52,521 nt of DNA, taken from the NCBI RefSeq assembly GCF_016793225.1, contig NZ_JAEUMN010000062.1:1-52521 (forward strand), written 5' to 3'. The DNA comes from Phenylobacterium sp. Lineage in GTDB: Bacteria; Pseudomonadota; Alphaproteobacteria; Caulobacterales; Caulobacteraceae. A model generated the notes under the pieces. It was not told the origin of the DNA. It was given only the letters and a program-made list of their open reading frames with translations, and searched no databases. Positions 15,733-23,201 of the stretch are shown in pieces; within the stretch, counting starts at the first letter, position 1, and each line of letters begins with the position of its first letter. The translations under genes and the position numbers were made by a program.

Positions 15733-17067
15733 TCAGGTGTTGCCGGGCAGCTTGCAGTTGCCCGCGAAGGCGCAGCCGACCACGTTGACCGCGTTGATCG
15801 CCGGCGTCGACGAGTACTCGATCATGTAGCCCTTCAGCTTGTCCGCGCAGGCGACCTCCACATAGGTCGTGCCCTTGTCGGTCTTGCCCACGACCCGGCT
15901 GTTGGAGACCTCGCAGGTCGTGCCCTGCTGCAGGCGCTTCAGGTCGCTGGTCAGCGAGGCGAAGCCGTTGTCGCTGCCCATCGAGCACTTGTAGCCGGCG
16001 ATCGGCGCGCGGCCGCAGTCCACGACGGTGCTCTTCTGGCCCGCGGTCGACATCAGGATCGCGCCCTTGCCGTCCTTGCAGACCAGCTCGACCACTTCCT
16101 CGCGGGGGTTGCGGGTGGGGAACAGCGCGTACTTCTCGACCTCGCACTTGCCGCCGGCGTTGGACACCAGGCGGGTGTAGAGGCCGGCCTGCTCGCTCTG
16201 CGCCTGGCGGGCGTCGGTCAGCGTGCAGCCGCCGAGGATCTGGGTGGCCTTGGCGCACTCATAGGTCTCGACCAGGTTTCCGCCGACGGCGGTCTTGTAG
16301 ATGTAGCCCTTACCGTCGTTGCAGGAGGCCTCGTAGAACGTGGAGCCGTCCTTGGCGATGCCCACGAAGCGGCGGTCCTTCACGGCGCAGCCGTTGTTCG
16401 CCGCGGCCGCGACCTTGTCGATGACGGCCATGCGCGCCGTCTTGTCCGACAACGTGCACTTAATGTTGGACTCGGATTCATCGTACAGGAGGCAGTTCTG
16501 CGCCTGCAGCGGCTTGGCGCCGTCGAAGGGCACGCTGGCCAGCAGGATGTAGCCCGCGCCGCCCTGGCAGGCGACTTCCATGTAGGTGTTCGACTTGGTC
16601 TGGCCGATGCCGCGGGCGGACTCGGGCAGGCATTCCACGCCGGCCGTCTTCATCAGCGGCTGGAGGAGGGCCTTGGGGTTCTGGTTGCCCGGCAGGATGC
16701 AAGGCGCCGACGGAGCCTGGCCCGGGGCGGGCGGGGTGTTGGCCTCGATGCAGCTGAAGGCGGTGGGCGCGCCGGCGGCGGGCGCCTGCAGCACGTAGCC
16801 CATCTGGCCGGCGCCGCACGCGACCTCGTAGTAGTTGACCTTGTTCTTCTTGTCCTCGCCGATCTTGCGGGCGTCCGAGACCTGGCAGGGCAGGCCCGCC
16901 GCCTGCAGGACCGCCGGCGCTTCCTTGGCGCCCTGTTCGCGCGCCGCCTTCGGGATATCGGCGTCCTTCTTGCCTTGCGACACCCCGTAAGCGGGGACCA
17001 TCAGCGTGGCCATCAAGGCCATGGCGAGCCCGATCGCTCCCACCCTGCCTGCCTTCGGCGTCTTCAC
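15733..17067 (-). CDS. exported protein with five cysteine-bearing repeats, function unknown
   Basis: A 444-residue exported protein. The start is taken as GTG at 17065-17067, because AGGAGAG lies 8 bases upstream and a signal peptide follows at once (KTPKAGRVGAIGLAMALMATLMVPAYG). The mature part consists of five repeats of about 65-75 residues, each built on the same plan. First comes a Cys in a segment such as PCQVSDARKIG, VECLPESARGIG, GCAVKDRRFVG, KCEVEKYALF or TTCEVSNSRVVG. Next is a YYEVAC-G-GYVL-like strand pair, then a second pair of Cys near the end of the unit. The regular Cys pattern suggests internal disulfides in the periplasm or outside the cell. I do not recognise an enzyme or binding motif. 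Confidence 0.8.
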   Translation of the reverse strand: MKTPKAGRVGAIGLAMALMATLMVPAYGVSQGKKDADIPKAAREQGAKEAPAVLQAAGLPCQVSDARKIGEDKKNKVNYYEVACGAGQMGYVLQAPAAGAPTAFSCIEANTPPAPGQAPSAPCILPGNQNPKALLQPLMKTAGVECLPESARGIGQTKSNTYMEVACQGGAGYILLASVPFDGAKPLQAQNCLLYDESESNIKCTLSDKTARMAVIDKVAAAANNGCAVKDRRFVGIAKDGSTFYEASCNDGKGYIYKTAVGGNLVETYECAKATQILGGCTLTDARQAQSEQAGLYTRLVSNAGGKCEVEKYALFPTRNPREEVVELVCKDGKGAILMSTAGQKSTVVDCGRAPIAGYKCSMGSDNGFASLTSDLKRLQQGTTCEVSNSRVVGKTDKGTTYVEVACADKLKGYMIEYSSTPAINAVNVVGCAFAGNCKLPGNT

Positions 17068-17244
17068 CGTCGTTCTCTCCTGGGTCTTCCTTGGGGGTCT
17101 TCCTGGGGCCGGCCGTGGGCGGCCGGGGATTTTGCGGGCACATAAGCGCCGCGAACTTACGCGGGTCAAGCTGCCCAACGATGCCGGCCGAAGTGTGGCG
17201 GGAATCCAATCGCTTAAGCTTGCACCCCAGGCGCCGGACCGGCG

Positions 17245-17706
17245 CTACGCGCGGCGCACCCGCAGCCGCGCGCCGGCGACTCCCGTGACCTGGACGGCGG
17301 CGCCGGTCTCGAGCGTCTCGCCGTCGTCGACCTCGGCCGCCCACTCCTTGCCGTCGATGAAGACGCGGCCCGAGCGCCCGGCGAAGGCGCTCACCACGGC
17401 GCCGCGCTGGCCCACGAGGCGGGCCACGTTGTCGTTGATGTCGACGCCTTCCTCGACCAGCGGCCGGGGCAGGTACCGGCGGGCCAGCAGGGTGGAGAAC
17501 AGCGTCAGCAGCGCGAACGCCAGCAGCGCCGTGGGGACCGACACGTCGAAGATGGCCGTCAGGATGGCCGTCACGCCCGCCGAGGCGGCGGCCCACAGCA
17601 GCCACCCGGATCCGGTCAGCACCTCGACGCCCAGGATCGCCGCCGCCAGGGCCGCCCAGAACCAGAACGGCTGGTCGGCGTAGAGCCCCATGATGGTGTC
17701 CATCAT
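17245..17706 (-). CDS. NfeD family membrane protein
   Basis: A 153-residue protein with an N-terminal group of hydrophobic helices (about residues 12-75, including GLYADQPFWFWAALAAAILGVE). A soluble C-terminal OB-fold domain follows, with LVGQRGAVVSAFAGRSGRVFIDGKEW and LETGAAVQVTGVAGARLRV. This is the short NfeD type, which partners SPFH/stomatin proteins. The gene starts 3 bp after the stop of the SPFH gene on the same strand, giving the classic two-gene unit. The pair is thought to organise membrane microdomains and membrane protein quality control. Its own catalytic activity is not expected, since the ClpP-like protease domain of long NfeD proteins is missing. Confidence 0.9.
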   Translation of the reverse strand: MMDTIMGLYADQPFWFWAALAAAILGVEVLTGSGWLLWAAASAGVTAILTAIFDVSVPTALLAFALLTLFSTLLARRYLPRPLVEEGVDINDNVARLVGQRGAVVSAFAGRSGRVFIDGKEWAAEVDDGETLETGAAVQVTGVAGARLRVRRA

Positions 17707-17709
17707 GGC

Positions 17710-18684
17710 TCAGGCCCCCGTCGCGGGAACCGCGCCGCGTCCGCGGGCGGGCGGCGGGCGGGGCGCGGGGCCGTCGCCCCCGATCGCCTTCACCAGCTCT
17801 CCGATGCCGCCGACGGTGCCCACGAGGGCGCCCATCTCGGCCGGCACGATGACGGTCTTCTGCTGCGGGCTTCGGGCGAGCTCGGCGAACGCCTCAACGT
17901 ACTTCTGAGCCACGAAATAGTTGATCGCGTTGACGTCCCCGGCGGCGATGGCGTTCGAGACCATCTCGGTCGCCTTGGCCTCGGCTTCCGCCTCGCGCTC
18001 GCGGGCCTCGGCGTCGCGGAAGGCCGCCTCGCGGCGGCCCTCGGCCTCCAGGATCGCGGCCTGCTTGGCGCCCTCGGCGCGGGCGATGGCCGCGGACTTC
18101 TCGCCGTCGGCCTCGGTGATCACCGCGCGCCGCTCGCGCTCGGCCTTCATCTGGCGCGCCATGGCGTTGGTGATGTCCGGCGGGGGCTGGAGATCCTTGA
18201 TCTCGATCCGCGCGGCCTTCACCCCCCAGGGGCCGGTGGCCTCGTCGATGACATTCAGCAGCCGCGTGTTGATGGCGTCGCGCTGGGACAGGACCTCGTC
18301 CAGCTCCATCGAGCCCACCACCGTGCGCAGGTTGGTCATGGCGAGCTGCTGGATGGCGAAGTTCAGGTTGTCCACGCGGTAGGCCGCGGCGGCGGCGTCC
18401 ATCACCTGGATGAACACGATCGCGTCCACCTGGACGGTGACGTTGTCCTTGGTGATCACCTCCTGGCGCGGGACGTCGAGCACCTGCTCCATCATGTTCA
18501 CCCGCCGGCCGACGCCCTCGACGAACGGCGTCAGGAAGCTGATGCCCGGCTTGAGCGTGCGGGTGTACCGGCCGAAACGCTCGACGGTGTATTCGCGGCC
18601 CTGCGGCACGATCTTGATCGCCCCCAGGGCGACCACGATCGCGAGGAACAGGAAGACCGCGGCGACGATCAGCCCCAGGCTCAT
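17710..18684 (-). CDS. qmcA: SPFH/band 7 membrane protein (stomatin/QmcA-like)
   Basis: A 324-residue protein anchored by one N-terminal helix (residues 4-24). The SPFH/band 7 domain follows ([32 protein letters not shown], then [19 protein letters not shown]). Next is a long charged coiled coil rich in Ala and Glu ([21 protein letters not shown], about residues 175-245). The C-terminal tail is Pro/Arg-rich. This order is that of bacterial stomatin/QmcA proteins, which oligomerise into large membrane-bound cages and work with NfeD proteins or FtsH-type proteases. The downstream NfeD gene confirms the setting. Oligomerisation would be through the coiled coil. Confidence 0.92.
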   Translation of the reverse strand: MSLGLIVAAVFLFLAIVVALGAIKIVPQGREYTVERFGRYTRTLKPGISFLTPFVEGVGRRVNMMEQVLDVPRQEVITKDNVTVQVDAIVFIQVMDAAAAAYRVDNLNFAIQQLAMTNLRTVVGSMELDEVLSQRDAINTRLLNVIDEATGPWGVKAARIEIKDLQPPPDITNAMARQMKAERERRAVITEADGEKSAAIARAEGAKQAAILEAEGRREAAFRDAEAREREAEAEAKATEMVSNAIAAGDVNAINYFVAQKYVEAFAELARSPQQKTVIVPAEMGALVGTVGGIGELVKAIGGDGPAPRPPPARGRGAVPATGA

Positions 18685-18797
18685 GGCGTCCCTCCCAACC
18701 TAACCCGAGGGCAAGTCTATCCAGACTGCGCCGTCACCGCCACGGAAACCGGCGGGCCGGGCTCGCGCGGCGCGCCCGCCTCTGGTAGCGAGCCGGG

Positions 18798-19355
18798 ATG
18801 ACCCGCGCCGTCCTCCTGCTCCTGCCGGCCGCGCTCGCGTGTCTCGGCGCCGCGCAAGCGCCGAAGGCGCCCGCCGCCAAGCCCGCCCCGGCGAAGGCCG
18901 CGCCGGCCCGGCCCGCGGCCGCGGCGGGGTCCTTCGACGCCCAGAATCCCAACGCCTTCGTGGCCCTCCTGGAGGCGGCCGGCGCCAAGGCCCAGGCCAG
19001 CCGACGGGAAGAGGACTCGGTGTTCATCCCCGTCACCTCCCCGCTCGCCAACTTCTCGATGCAGTTCGCGGGCTGCACGCCGCAGGGCCGCGGCTGCCGC
19101 GCCGTCCTGCTGGACGCGGCGCTGGAGCGCAGCCCCGCGACCCTCGCCCAGGTCAACGCCTTCAACCAGACCTCGGTGATGTGCCGCGTCTACCAGGACA
19201 AGGCCGGCCTGCCGCACGTCGTCTATTCGGCGATCCTGTTCCGCAGCATGACCCGCGACGACGCCACCACGCACCTGCAGGCCTGGCAGGGCTGCCTGGC
19301 CGACGCCCGCGACTTCCTGAAGGACCCGGTCGGCTACCTGGCGAACGCGGCGTAG
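18798..19355 (+). CDS. YbjN-like exported protein
   Basis: A 185-residue protein with a signal peptide (MTRAVLLLLPAALACLGAA) and an Ala/Pro/Lys-rich linker (residues 20-50). A C-terminal domain of about 130 residues follows. The latter has VALLEAAGAKAQASR, VFIPVTSPLANFSMQFAGC and LAQVNAFNQTSVMCRVYQD, then HVVYSAILFRSMTRDDATTHLQAW. This is the arrangement of the YbjN / type-III-chaperone-like fold, often found in exported proteins of Caulobacteraceae. Four Cys residues could form disulfides. Its last 22 bases overlap the end of the converging PEPxxWA-CTERM gene. Role unknown. Confidence 0.72.
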   Translation: MTRAVLLLLPAALACLGAAQAPKAPAAKPAPAKAAPARPAAAAGSFDAQNPNAFVALLEAAGAKAQASRREEDSVFIPVTSPLANFSMQFAGCTPQGRGCRAVLLDAALERSPATLAQVNAFNQTSVMCRVYQDKAGLPHVVYSAILFRSMTRDDATTHLQAWQGCLADARDFLKDPVGYLANAA

Positions 19356-20290
19356 CGCCGGCGGAGCGCCGCGCCCGCCAGCCCGAACCCCGCGATCATC
19401 AGCGCCCAGGTCGCCGGTTCCGGAACGGCGCCGGGCGGCGAGTTGAAGAGGCCGGTGCCGTCGCGCACGTTGTTGATCTGGGTGACGTTCCAGTCCGCGC
19501 CGCCGAAGCTCTTCACCACCATCTGGCCGAACACCACGCCCGGGCCGCCCACGTAGTCGGCGTCGGGCGCGAGGACCGAGCCGGCCATGGCGATCCCGCG
19601 GAAATCGAGAGTCGTCGCCTCGGCGTAGTTCCAGAACAGCCGCGACCCCAGGTTCTGGTGCGCGAGGTCGATGAACTGGCCGTTGAAGAACATGCCCGAG
19701 TTGGCGAACTTCCCCGTCGAGCCGGTGACGTTGATCAGCGCATAGCCGTCGGACGGCAGGACGATGTTGAACGTGTTGGTCGTGGCCAGCCGCGCGCCGT
19801 CCACCGTGAAGACGTTCAGGCCGCTGAGGCCGCCCGTGAGGGTGATCTGGCAGGCGCCGCAGAACTGGTAGCTCGTCGTGCCCGTGGCCGCGTAGCCCGC
19901 CAGAATGTCGCTCAGGTCGCGCAGGCGCTGCGCCTCGGCGGCGAAGTCGACCGGCGACGGGGTCCCGCCCGGCAGGATGTTGCTGGGCGCCCACGACGCG
20001 TCGGTGCTGACGCTGCCGCCGACGATGGTCTTGCCGTAGGCCGACCCGCTGCGGGCGTCGAGATTGCCGCCCACCACCAGGTTCACGTCGCCCGGATCGG
20101 CCAGCAGGCCCACCGAGTGGTGGCGCGCGTAGAAGTCGCCGCCGACCGCGACCCGGCCTTCCTCGTCGGAACCGACCGCCCGGAAGTTCTCGAGCACGAA
20201 CAGGTTGAAATCGGCGGCGGTCTCGGCCGCGGCGGACGTGGTCGTCAGGACCGCCGCAGCCAGCGCTGCGACGACGGTAAGCTTACGCAT
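19334..20290 (-). CDS. choice-of-anchor-A family protein with PEPxxWA-CTERM tail
   Basis: A 318-residue exported protein. After a signal peptide (about residues 1-23) comes AADFNLFVLENFRAVGSDEEGRVAVGGDFYARHHSVG, the hallmark opening of choice-of-anchor-A domains. Asn/Gly-rich beta-helix or beta-sandwich segments follow (NVFTVDGARLATTNTFNIVLP; GIAMAGSVLAPDADYVGGPGVVFGQM). The tail VPEPATWALMIAGFGLAGAALRRR is a PEPxxWA-CTERM sorting signal. Choice-of-anchor-A proteins are surface or secreted proteins kept by various sorting signals; here the exosortase-type one is used. Ligand unknown. Its 3' end overlaps the YbjN-like gene on the opposite strand by 22 bp, so the two transcripts must collide. 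Confidence 0.87.
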   Translation of the reverse strand: MRKLTVVAALAAAVLTTTSAAAETAADFNLFVLENFRAVGSDEEGRVAVGGDFYARHHSVGLLADPGDVNLVVGGNLDARSGSAYGKTIVGGSVSTDASWAPSNILPGGTPSPVDFAAEAQRLRDLSDILAGYAATGTTSYQFCGACQITLTGGLSGLNVFTVDGARLATTNTFNIVLPSDGYALINVTGSTGKFANSGMFFNGQFIDLAHQNLGSRLFWNYAEATTLDFRGIAMAGSVLAPDADYVGGPGVVFGQMVVKSFGGADWNVTQINNVRDGTGLFNSPPGAVPEPATWALMIAGFGLAGAALRRRYAAFAR

Positions 20291-20360
20291 GAGGATCCCC
20301 AGAGCTCGGCCATGCCTAGCAGATCGCCGCGGCCGGCAAAGCCGCGTCGCCCGCCGGGGG

Positions 20361-20378
20361 AATCCGGAACCCCGGATT
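20361..20378 (-). terminator. small hairpin after the nitronate monooxygenase gene
   Basis: AATCCGG (20361-20367) pairs perfectly with CCGGATT (20372-20378) around AACC, about 19 bp past the stop of the minus-strand gene. Without a T-run it is only a possible terminator. It also lies upstream of the choice-of-anchor-A gene, where it could be an operator-like palindrome. Confidence 0.35.
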
Positions 20379-20396
20379 GCGCGTCGCGGTTGGCCG

Positions 20397-21380
20397 TCAG
20401 GCCGTGACCGCGGCGCCCTTGCGGATCGCGGAGACGCGGTCGATGGCGGCTTCCGCCTCGGACACCAGGCGCCTGACGATCTCGCCCGCGGGCAGCACCT
20501 CGGTGACGCCGCCGGCCGACTGCCCCATGGCGAAGCACGAGCTGTCGGGGTCGAGGCCTTCCAGCTGGCCGCCGATGCCGCCCATCACGCCGGCCTTCGT
20601 CGAGTGCATGGCCTGGTACGGGAACGGCTGGATGTCCTGCGGCCGGCTTTCCCAGTCGTCGACGTAGGGGTTCTTCTTCACCCGCATCGGCTTGCCGGAG
20701 TAGCAGCGGGTGCGAACGGTGTCCTCGTCCGAGGCCGCCAGGATGGTCTCGTGGTACATGCGCGCCGCATGGGCCTCCTGCGAGGCGATGAAGCGGGTGC
20801 CCATCCAGACCCCCACGGCGCCCAGGCTCAGCGCCGCCGCGAGGCCGCGTCCGTCGTAGAGGCCGCCCGCGGCGACCACAGGGATCTTCACCCGCTCGAC
20901 CGCCTGGGCCACCAGCGGCAGGGTGCCCACGAGGCCCGTGTGACCCCCGCCCTCGCCGCCCTGGCAGATCACCGCGTCGCAGCCCGCCTGCTCGGCCTTC
21001 ACGGCGTGCTTCACGGCGCCGCAGACCACCATCACCTTCAGGCCGGCCTTCTTCAGCTTCTCCATGATCGGCATGGGCACGCCCAGGCCGGCGACGAACG
21101 ACGAGGCGCCCTCCGCGATGATCACGTCGACCGAGGCGGTCAGGCTCTCCGGAGAGGCGGCCAGCAGGTCGACGCCGAACGGCTTGTCGGTGAGCTTGCG
21201 CACCTCGCGCATCTGGTCGCGGATGAAGTCCGGGCTGCGCCCAGCCATCCCGAGGACGCCGTAGCCCCCGGCGTTCGACACGGCGGCCGCCAGTTCGGCG
21301 AAGGACACCCCGCCCATGCCGGCGAGCATGATCGGATGCTCCACCCCCAGCAGATCACAGAGTTTGGTGTGAAGGGTCAT
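20397..21380 (-). CDS. nitronate monooxygenase family FMN enzyme
   Basis: A 327-residue FMN-dependent TIM-barrel protein of the NMO/2-nitropropane dioxygenase type. Typical blocks are GVEHPIMLAGMGGVSFAELAAAVSNAGGYGVLG at the start, VVCGAVKHAVKAEQAGCDAVICQGGEGGGHTG with the FMN/His loop, and PVVAAGGLYDGRGLAAALSLGAVGVWMGTRFIAS at the phosphate-binding end. The reaction is oxidation of alkyl nitronates, though many members act in fatty-acid or aromatic catabolism with other substrates. The gene stands alone on the minus strand with a gap of 112 bp from the next gene upstream. The start ATG at 21380 is the only sensible one. Confidence 0.9.
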   Translation of the reverse strand: MTLHTKLCDLLGVEHPIMLAGMGGVSFAELAAAVSNAGGYGVLGMAGRSPDFIRDQMREVRKLTDKPFGVDLLAASPESLTASVDVIIAEGASSFVAGLGVPMPIMEKLKKAGLKVMVVCGAVKHAVKAEQAGCDAVICQGGEGGGHTGLVGTLPLVAQAVERVKIPVVAAGGLYDGRGLAAALSLGAVGVWMGTRFIASQEAHAARMYHETILAASDEDTVRTRCYSGKPMRVKKNPYVDDWESRPQDIQPFPYQAMHSTKAGVMGGIGGQLEGLDPDSSCFAMGQSAGGVTEVLPAGEIVRRLVSEAEAAIDRVSAIRKGAAVTA

Positions 21381-21492
21381 CGGCGTCCTCCCGCGTCTTT
21401 GCTCGAACCATGGCGCCGCGGGCCGGCGATGGAAACCGTGACGCGAGGTCAGCGCCTCTCGGCGGGTCCGCCCCCAGCCCGGCGGGCGCGCC

Positions 21493-22296
21493 TCAGGCCG
21501 CCGTCCACCCGCCGTCGATCGAGAGCGCCGCGCCGGTCACCGACCCGCCGGCGTCCGAGACCAGGTAGAGCAGCAGGCCGGCCAGCTGCTCGTACCCCAC
21601 GAAGCTGCGGTTCGGCTGGGCGGCCAGGATCACCTCGTCCACCACCCTGTCCATGGGGATCCCGCGCGCCTTCGCCTGGTCGGCGATCTGCATCTCCACG
21701 AGCGGCGTCTTCACGTAGCCGGGGCAGATGGCGTTGACGGTGATGCCGCTGCGCGCGACCTCCAGGGCGCAGCTCTTGGTGAAGCCCACCACCCCGTGCT
21801 TGGCCGCGACATAGGCGGACTTGAACGGCGAGGCGACCAGCCCGTGCGCCGAGGCGATGTTGACGATCCGCCCGCGCCCGCCCGCCTTCATCAGCGGCAG
21901 GGCGTGCTTGGTGGCGTGGAACACGGACGACAGGTTGATGCCGATGATCGCGTCCCACCGGGCCTCGGGAAACTCGTCCACCGGCGCCACATGCTGCACG
22001 CCGGCGTTGTTGACCAGGATGTCCAGCCGGCCCAGCTCCTTGTGGGCGAACGCCACGAGATCCGCGATCTCGGCGGGCTTCGTCATGTCGGCGCCGTGGT
22101 AGAGCACCCGGGCGTTGGCCGCCGCCGCGGCCTGCATCGCCGCCCGGTCGGCCTCGATCTTCGCCGCCTCGCCGAAGCCGTTCAGGACCACGCTCACGCC
22201 CTGCCCGGCGAGCGCCGCGGCCATCGCGTGGCCGATCCCCGACGTGGAGCCCGTGACGACGGCCACCTGGCCCTCGAGGTGATAGTCGACGGCCAT
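21493..22296 (-). CDS. bdhA: 3-hydroxybutyrate dehydrogenase (short-chain dehydrogenase)
   Basis: A 267-residue classical short-chain dehydrogenase. TGSTSGIG at residues 15-22 is the NAD-binding loop, NNAGVQH follows, and the active site has ASAHGLVASPFKSAYVAAKHG with the Ser and the Tyr-x3-Lys pair. The sequence VNAICPGYVKTPLVEMQIADQA is nearly diagnostic of D-3-hydroxybutyrate dehydrogenase, which oxidises 3-hydroxybutyrate to acetoacetate during polyhydroxybutyrate use. I took ATG 22294-22296 as start, behind an AGGAG motif lying in the end of yaaA. It begins 2 bp past the yaaA stop, so they form an operon. Confidence 0.9.
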   Translation of the reverse strand: MAVDYHLEGQVAVVTGSTSGIGHAMAAALAGQGVSVVLNGFGEAAKIEADRAAMQAAAAANARVLYHGADMTKPAEIADLVAFAHKELGRLDILVNNAGVQHVAPVDEFPEARWDAIIGINLSSVFHATKHALPLMKAGGRGRIVNIASAHGLVASPFKSAYVAAKHGVVGFTKSCALEVARSGITVNAICPGYVKTPLVEMQIADQAKARGIPMDRVVDEVILAAQPNRSFVGYEQLAGLLLYLVSDAGGSVTGAALSIDGGWTAA

Positions 22297-22298
22297 GG

Positions 22299-23096
22299 TC
22301 AGGCTCCTTTGCGGGCCGCTGCGGCCGGCGGCGGCTGGGGCCGGCTGAAGGTCCACTCGTCGTCCGACGAGAGGTGCGGCTGGAAGCGGTATCCGTCCGC
22401 GTCGAAGGCCTTGAGGTCGGCGGCCTTGCGCAGGCGGTTGTCGATCGCGAAACGCGCCATGGCGCCCCGGGCGCGCTTGGCGAAGAACGAGATGATCCGC
22501 GCCTCGCCGTCCTTCTCCTCGAGGAACCGGCACGACACCACGGGCGCCTTCAGCGCCTTGCGGTCGACGGCGCCGAAGTACTCGCCGCTGGCGCAATTCA
22601 CGATCGTGCGGTCCTTGTGCCCGGCCAGGTCGGCGTCCAGCGTCTCGGCGATCCGCGACCCCCAGAAGTCGTAGAGGCTGCCCCCCCGCCGGGTCTTGAT
22701 CCGCACGCCCATCTCCAGCCGGTAGGGCTGGATGGCGTCGAGCGGCCGCAACACGCCATAGAGTCCGGAGAGGATGCGGACATGGTCCTGGGCGAACGAC
22801 AGGGCCCTGCGGTCGAGCTCGCGGGCGCGCAGGCCCAGGTAGACGTCGCCGTTGAACGCGAAGGCCGCCTGCAGCCCGTCGTCGCTCTGCGGGTCGAAGG
22901 CCTGGAACCGCTCGCGGTTCAGCGTCGCGAGGCTGTCCGACAGGTGCATCATCCGCTTCAGGTCGGCCGCCCGCAGCTTCTTCGCCGTCTTCGCGAGCTC
23001 GGCGGTGTCGTCCGTCAGGCGCGGCGCGGACAGGGGCGCCGAGTCCGGCCCGGCGGTGAAGTCGAGCGCCTTTGCGGGGGAGAGGACGATCAGCAT
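22299..23096 (-). CDS. yaaA: YaaA family peroxide-stress protein (DUF328)
   Basis: A 265-residue protein of the YaaA/DUF328 family. It starts MLIVLSPAKALDF, the family signature, and continues with LMHLSDSLATLNRERF-type text, AFNGDVYLGLRA, LSGLYGVLRPLDAIQPYRLEMG, INCASGEYF-like VNCASGEYFGAVD and AKRARGAMARF. In Escherichia coli YaaA limits intracellular iron and protects DNA during hydrogen peroxide stress. The DNA-binding fold is known but its chemistry is not settled. The longer reading frame upstream (to 24938) runs antisense to the kinase gene and is a shadow; the ATG at 23094-23096 is clear. A Pro/Ala/Lys tail extends the usual C-terminus. Confidence 0.92.
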   Translation of the reverse strand: MLIVLSPAKALDFTAGPDSAPLSAPRLTDDTAELAKTAKKLRAADLKRMMHLSDSLATLNRERFQAFDPQSDDGLQAAFAFNGDVYLGLRARELDRRALSFAQDHVRILSGLYGVLRPLDAIQPYRLEMGVRIKTRRGGSLYDFWGSRIAETLDADLAGHKDRTIVNCASGEYFGAVDRKALKAPVVSCRFLEEKDGEARIISFFAKRARGAMARFAIDNRLRKAADLKAFDADGYRFQPHLSSDDEWTFSRPQPPPAAAARKGA

Positions 23097-23201
23097 GCCG
23101 CCGACCCTTTGCCGTGACTTGGCGGTGGCGCCAAGGGCGGCGCGCGCCGGGGCGCGTCGAACACCTTGCATCGATGGGAGAAGCGGCGACAACAGTACAG
23201 C

